A DNA stretch of 7,547 nt from an uncultured Bacilli bacterium (lineage in GTDB: Bacteria; Bacillota_I; Bacilli_A; RF39; UBA660). The position numbers and the translations under genes were made by a program. A model generated the notes under the pieces. That model saw only the letters and a list, made by a program, of their open reading frames with translations. It was not told the origin of the DNA and made no database searches. The DNA is taken from the NCBI GenBank assembly GCA_944329545.1, contig CALVIK010000041.1:1-7547 (forward strand), in the 5' to 3' direction. Positions 5,198 to 7,547 of this stretch are shown piece by piece. Each line of letters starts with the position of its first letter. Position 1 is the stretch's first letter.

Positions 5198-6280
5198 ATG
5201 GTTAAAAAGCGTAAGTTTTCTATTCGCAAATTTCTACTCTTTTTAATAGTTCTAGTAATTTTAATAATAGTAGTTTGTCTTGGACTATATAAATTTGCGA
5301 CTTTAGCTGTTAGTAGTACTAGTAAAACAGTTGAATTTACTGTTGAGGAAGGTAGTACATATTATACTTTAGCTAATGAACTAAAAGAAAATAATTTAAT
5401 AAAATCAGCATTCTTCTATAAAGTATATTTAAAACTTCATTCACCAGAAGGTCTAACAACGGGAACATATGAACTTAATCAAAACATGAATGTCAGTGAA
5501 ATTGTTAGCATCTTAAGTAATGATAATAATGCTACGGAAAATAGCGTTCGACTTACTTTTAGAGAAGGTCTTAATGCTCAGCAAATGGCCAGTATTATTT
5601 CGCGTAAAACTGATATTACTTCTGAAGAATTTTTAAATAAAATAAACGATGAAAATTATATTAATACTTTAAAAGAAAAGTATTGGTTTATTACGGATGA
5701 TGTTAAAAATCCTGAAATATATTATGACCTTGAGGGGTATATGTTTCCTGACACATATTCTTTAGAAAAAAATGAAGTTACTTTAGATAATTTAATGACT
5801 AAAATTTTAGATAATACGGCTATTAAATTAGAACCATATCGTGAAAGTATTGAAAGTAGTGGTTACAGCGTCCATCAAATTTTAACTTTAGCTTCTTTAG
5901 TAGAATTAGAAGCCGTAACTGATGAAGACCGCGCTAAAGTAGCTGGTGTTTTCTATAATAGATTAAAAGACGATTGGTCATTAGGTAGTGATGTTACTAC
6001 TTATTATGCGGCGCGCAAACTTATGACTGAGCGCTTAACGACAAGCGATTTAACAGCTTGTAATGGCTATAATACTAGATGTACTAGTATGAAAGGTCTT
6101 CCAGTCGGACCAATCGATAATCCTAGCGCAAGTGCAATTGAAGCCGTTATTCATCCAGATAATAATGATTATTATTATTTTGTAGCTGATAGCAATAAAA
6201 AAGTTTATTTTACTAGAAATTCTAAAGAACATACGGCTATTATTAATAAACTTAAGGATGAGGGTAAATGGACTTACTAG
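5198..6280 (+). CDS. mltG: Endolytic murein transglycosylase MltG
   Basis: A 360-residue membrane-bound lytic transglycosylase (YceG-like; B. subtilis YrrL) that cuts nascent glycan strands and so limits their length. A basic N-terminus precedes one membrane helix at about 12-31. A LysM-like region follows (about 44-105, with VEEGSTYYTLANELKENNLI), then the catalytic domain. Visible marks are LEGYMFPDTYSL (178-189), LASLVELEA (231-239) with the predicted catalytic Glu236, VFYNRL (251-256), GLPVGPIDNP (300-309), and YYFVADSN (326-333) before the late EH pair. Length and layout match the family. The segment between the YNT and GLP motifs has two cysteines (CNGYNTRC) not typical of the family as I know it. 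It starts seven bases after the DUF1292 gene, with only a weak purine stretch as ribosome binding site, so it probably relies on coupling. Confidence 0.94.
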   Translation: MVKKRKFSIRKFLLFLIVLVILIIVVCLGLYKFATLAVSSTSKTVEFTVEEGSTYYTLANELKENNLIKSAFFYKVYLKLHSPEGLTTGTYELNQNMNVSEIVSILSNDNNATENSVRLTFREGLNAQQMASIISRKTDITSEEFLNKINDENYINTLKEKYWFITDDVKNPEIYYDLEGYMFPDTYSLEKNEVTLDNLMTKILDNTAIKLEPYRESIESSGYSVHQILTLASLVELEAVTDEDRAKVAGVFYNRLKDDWSLGSDVTTYYAARKLMTERLTTSDLTACNGYNTRCTSMKGLPVGPIDNPSASAIEAVIHPDNNDYYYFVADSNKKVYFTRNSKEHTAIINKLKDEGKWTY

Positions 6281-6837
6281 AAGAGTATGCCAAAGAAAAT
6301 AACATTCCCATAATGCAAAAAGAAGGCTTGCAGTTTTTAAAAAATTATATTCAAGAAAATAATGTTAAAACCATTTTAGAAATTGGTTCAGCTATTGGTT
6401 ATTCAGCTATTAATATGGCCTCTTTAGACAAAGAAATTAAAATTACCACGATTGAAAGAAATAATGATTTATATAAAGAAGCTGTAAAAAATATTCAAAA
6501 ATTTAATTTAGCTGAGCAAATAACAATTATTCATGGTGATGCTTTAGAGATTATAATAAAAGATAAATTTGATTTAATTTTTATTGATGCGGCTAAAGCG
6601 CAGTATATAAAATTTTTTGAAAAATTTAAAAATAATTTAAAAGATAAGGGCACTATAATATCAGATAATTTAAATTTCCATGGTCTTACTAAACATCCTG
6701 AGCAAATAAAAAGTAAAAACCTAAAATCTTTAGTAAGAAAAATAAATAATTATAAAGAATTTTTACAAACAAATAACGATTATAAAACAACTTTTTTAGA
6801 TATAGGTGATGGTATTAGTATAACTAAACCTAATTAG
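6268..6837 (+). CDS. trmR: SAM-dependent O-methyltransferase, TrmR (YrrM) type
   Basis: A 189-residue class I methyltransferase of the O-methyltransferase family 3 type. The SAM-binding motif I is ILEIGSAIGYSAI (36-48), with acidic Glu63 ending strand 2 (TTIER). GDA (90-92) follows, then DLIFIDAAKAQY (102-113) with the metal-binding Asp107, and TIISDNL (129-135) with a second Asp/Asn metal pair. Established for B. subtilis: YrrM was shown to be TrmR, methylating 5-hydroxyuridine to 5-methoxyuridine at the tRNA wobble position. The identical operon position after mltG makes this the best assignment. It starts inside mltG, overlapping 13 bases, with AAGGATGAGGG as a strong ribosome binding site. 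It is slightly shorter than typical members (about 210-220), mainly at the N-terminus. Confidence 0.87.
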   Translation: MDLLEEYAKENNIPIMQKEGLQFLKNYIQENNVKTILEIGSAIGYSAINMASLDKEIKITTIERNNDLYKEAVKNIQKFNLAEQITIIHGDALEIIIKDKFDLIFIDAAKAQYIKFFEKFKNNLKDKGTIISDNLNFHGLTKHPEQIKSKNLKSLVRKINNYKEFLQTNNDYKTTFLDIGDGISITKPN

Positions 6838-6861
6838 CGACTTTAAAGTCGTTTTTTTTTT
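6838..6861 (+). terminator. Intrinsic terminator of the ruvX-trmR operon
   Basis: The perfect palindrome CGACTTTAAAGTCG (6838-6851) is followed by ten T. It begins at the base after the trmR stop codon. Confidence 0.88.
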
Positions 6862-6892
6862 ATCTTTTTTTAAAACTATAAATTTTAGATAA

Positions 6893-6989
6893 AAAGGCTT
6901 TTAAAAGTTTTAAAAATTAGGAAAATACTTTAAGGAAATTTATAAAAAAATCTGTTAAAAAGTAAAGAAAATAACAATAATAAGCCTTT
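6893..6989. repeat. Distant inverted repeat in the trmR-ssb gap
   Basis: AAAGGCTT (6893-6900) is complementary to AAGCCTTT (6982-6989), 81 bases apart. The 178-base gap between the trmR terminator and the SSB gene is otherwise AT-rich, and I see no gene in it. In such sequence an eight-base match may be chance, though the GGC/GCC core is rarer than its surroundings. Confidence 0.25.
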
Positions 6990-7016
6990 GTTTTCTATCT
7001 TTTTTTGCGGTATATT
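6988..7016 (+). promoter_or_regulatory. Candidate promoter of the short ssb gene
   Basis: TTGTTT (6988-6993), a 17-base spacer and TATATT (7011-7016) fit a vegetative promoter. The start site would be near 7023, leaving a leader of about 17 bases with GGGAGGTGA before the GTG start. Confidence 0.45.
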
Positions 7017-7039
7017 GCTAGCAGAAGGGAGGTGAAAGA

Positions 7040-7366
7040 GTGCTGAATCAAACCGTACTTGTTGGTAGACTTGTCAATGACCCAGAACTTTACGAAACCG
7101 AAAACGGCAAGAAAGTAACCCGTGTCATGCTCGCTGTACCCCGCTCTTATAAAAATATAAATGGTCAATATGATACTGATTTTATCGGTTGTAAATTATG
7201 GCAAGGCGTTGCTGAAAGTACGAGTGAATATTGCCGTAAGGGTGACCTAGTTGGTATCAAAGGCCGCATTCAAACTACTAATTACGAAACTGAAGAAGGA
7301 ACAAAGTATTTTACTGAAGTAATTGCAGAAAAAGTTACATTCTTATCCGGGAAAAGCAAACATTAG
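7040..7366 (+). CDS. Short single-stranded DNA-binding protein (SSB), no acidic tail
   Basis: A 108-residue SSB that is essentially one OB fold. Family marks are NQTVLVGRLVNDPEL (3-17), a strand with VTRVMLAVPR (26-35), TDFIGCKLWQGVAE (46-59), YCRKGDLVGIKGRIQT (64-79), and YFTEVIAEKVTFL (90-102). It binds single-stranded DNA in replication, repair or recombination. It stops at GKSKH without the Gly/Gln-rich linker or the acidic DDDIPF-like tip that recruits partner proteins. In this it resembles the short competence-type SsbB of Bacillus rather than the replicative SsbA. Start is GTG with a very strong GGGAGGTGA site. Its first half uses noticeably more G and C than its neighbours. A terminator spans the stop codon, so it is a single-gene unit. 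It could be a competence-linked or mobile-element SSB; a full-length SSB should exist elsewhere if so. Confidence 0.9.
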   Translation: MLNQTVLVGRLVNDPELYETENGKKVTRVMLAVPRSYKNINGQYDTDFIGCKLWQGVAESTSEYCRKGDLVGIKGRIQTTNYETEEGTKYFTEVIAEKVTFLSGKSKH

Positions 7367-7378
7367 CTTGCTTTTTTC
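7352..7378 (+). terminator. Intrinsic terminator spanning the ssb stop codon
   Basis: AAAAGCAA (7352-7359) pairs with TTGCTTTT (7368-7375) around an 8-base loop that contains the TAG stop, and is followed by more T. The 3' end of the gene is therefore part of its own terminator. Confidence 0.75.
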
Positions 7379-7416
7379 TTTATTCAATTATTAATATAAA
7401 GAAAGGAGGTTTTTAA

Positions 7417-7547
7417 TTGACTAAGCAATATAGTGCTAGATACGATGTTATTTTTCAGCAAAGTATTTGTACAGAAGAAAACCTTGATATTTTAAAATGG
7501 TTTTTAGAACATTTATTGAAAAAAGAAATAAAATCTTTAAAAGTTTT
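7417..7547 (+). CDS. 5' end of an unidentified gene, possibly a PD-(D/E)XK nuclease-family transposase (partial)
   Basis: The open frame runs from a TTG to the window end, giving 43 residues. It has one of the best ribosome binding sites in the window (AAAGAAAGGAGG at 7398-7409, eight bases before TTG). The protein begins MTKQYSARYDVIFQQSI, then a helix-rich part with ENLDILKWFLEHLLKKEIKSLKV. This opening (a Y/N-D-V-x-F motif, then a leucine-rich LLKxFLExLL helix and a K-I-K strand) recalls PD-(D/E)XK nuclease-family transposases (Rpn-like) of Firmicutes. The catalytic residues lie further downstream and are not in view, so the family call is tentative. The existence of the gene is well supported. 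Confidence 0.55.
   Translation, partial: MTKQYSARYDVIFQQSICTEENLDILKWFLEHLLKKEIKSLKV

Noticed and set aside
6050..6232. Open frame of 60 codons on the minus strand
   Set aside because: It lies fully inside mltG over its best conserved catalytic region, has low-complexity Ile runs from the complement of repeated AAT/TAT codons, and no ribosome binding site.
1..7547. CRISPR arrays, tRNA or rRNA genes, and insertion-sequence ends
   Set aside because: I scanned for regularly spaced repeats, cloverleaf-like segments ending in CCA, and terminal inverted repeats, and saw none that hold up.

Overview
The window suggests a low-GC Gram-positive bacterium of the Bacilli/Mollicutes-related type, for example an uncultured gut lineage. 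It is very AT-rich, and its coding sequences are full of Lys, Asn and Ile. It has strong AAGGAGG-like ribosome binding sites and short intrinsic terminators. It uses TGA as a real stop and TGG for Trp, so the mycoplasma code does not apply. Genes for peptidoglycan enzymes show that the cell makes a wall. This placement is inferred from gene content and composition, not from a database match.

Region 1 (1-2283) is the interesting part: a diversity-generating retroelement (DGR) cassette. It begins with about 290 bases without a convincing gene. That stretch can fold into hairpins and ends in an intrinsic terminator. I interpret it as the 3' part of the DGR template RNA or the 3' edge of a variable repeat; the informative repeat would lie just upstream, outside the window. 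Then come a MutS-domain-I-like accessory gene (MSL), apparently split by a 9-A run from a continuation in the next frame, an avd-type four-helix-bundle gene, and a DGR-class reverse transcriptase with GLPIGNMTSQ and YMDD motifs. The genes overlap or abut and form one operon, closed by a bidirectional terminator. The diversified target gene is not visible here.

Region 2 (2284-4300, minus strand) is a two-gene operon of paralogous, membrane-anchored VanY/M15-type D,D-carboxypeptidases, with an extended -10 promoter upstream. These trim cell-wall stem peptides.

Region 3 (4405-6861, plus strand) is a housekeeping operon in the same order as in Bacillus subtilis: ruvX (yrrK), a DUF1292 gene (yrzB), mltG (yrrL) and trmR (yrrM). 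It has its own promoter and a terminator directly after the last stop codon.

Region 4 (6862-7547) holds a short, tail-less single-stranded DNA-binding protein, with a terminator that spans its stop codon. It is followed by the start of a gene cut by the window end, possibly a PD-(D/E)XK nuclease-family transposase. This last call is weak.
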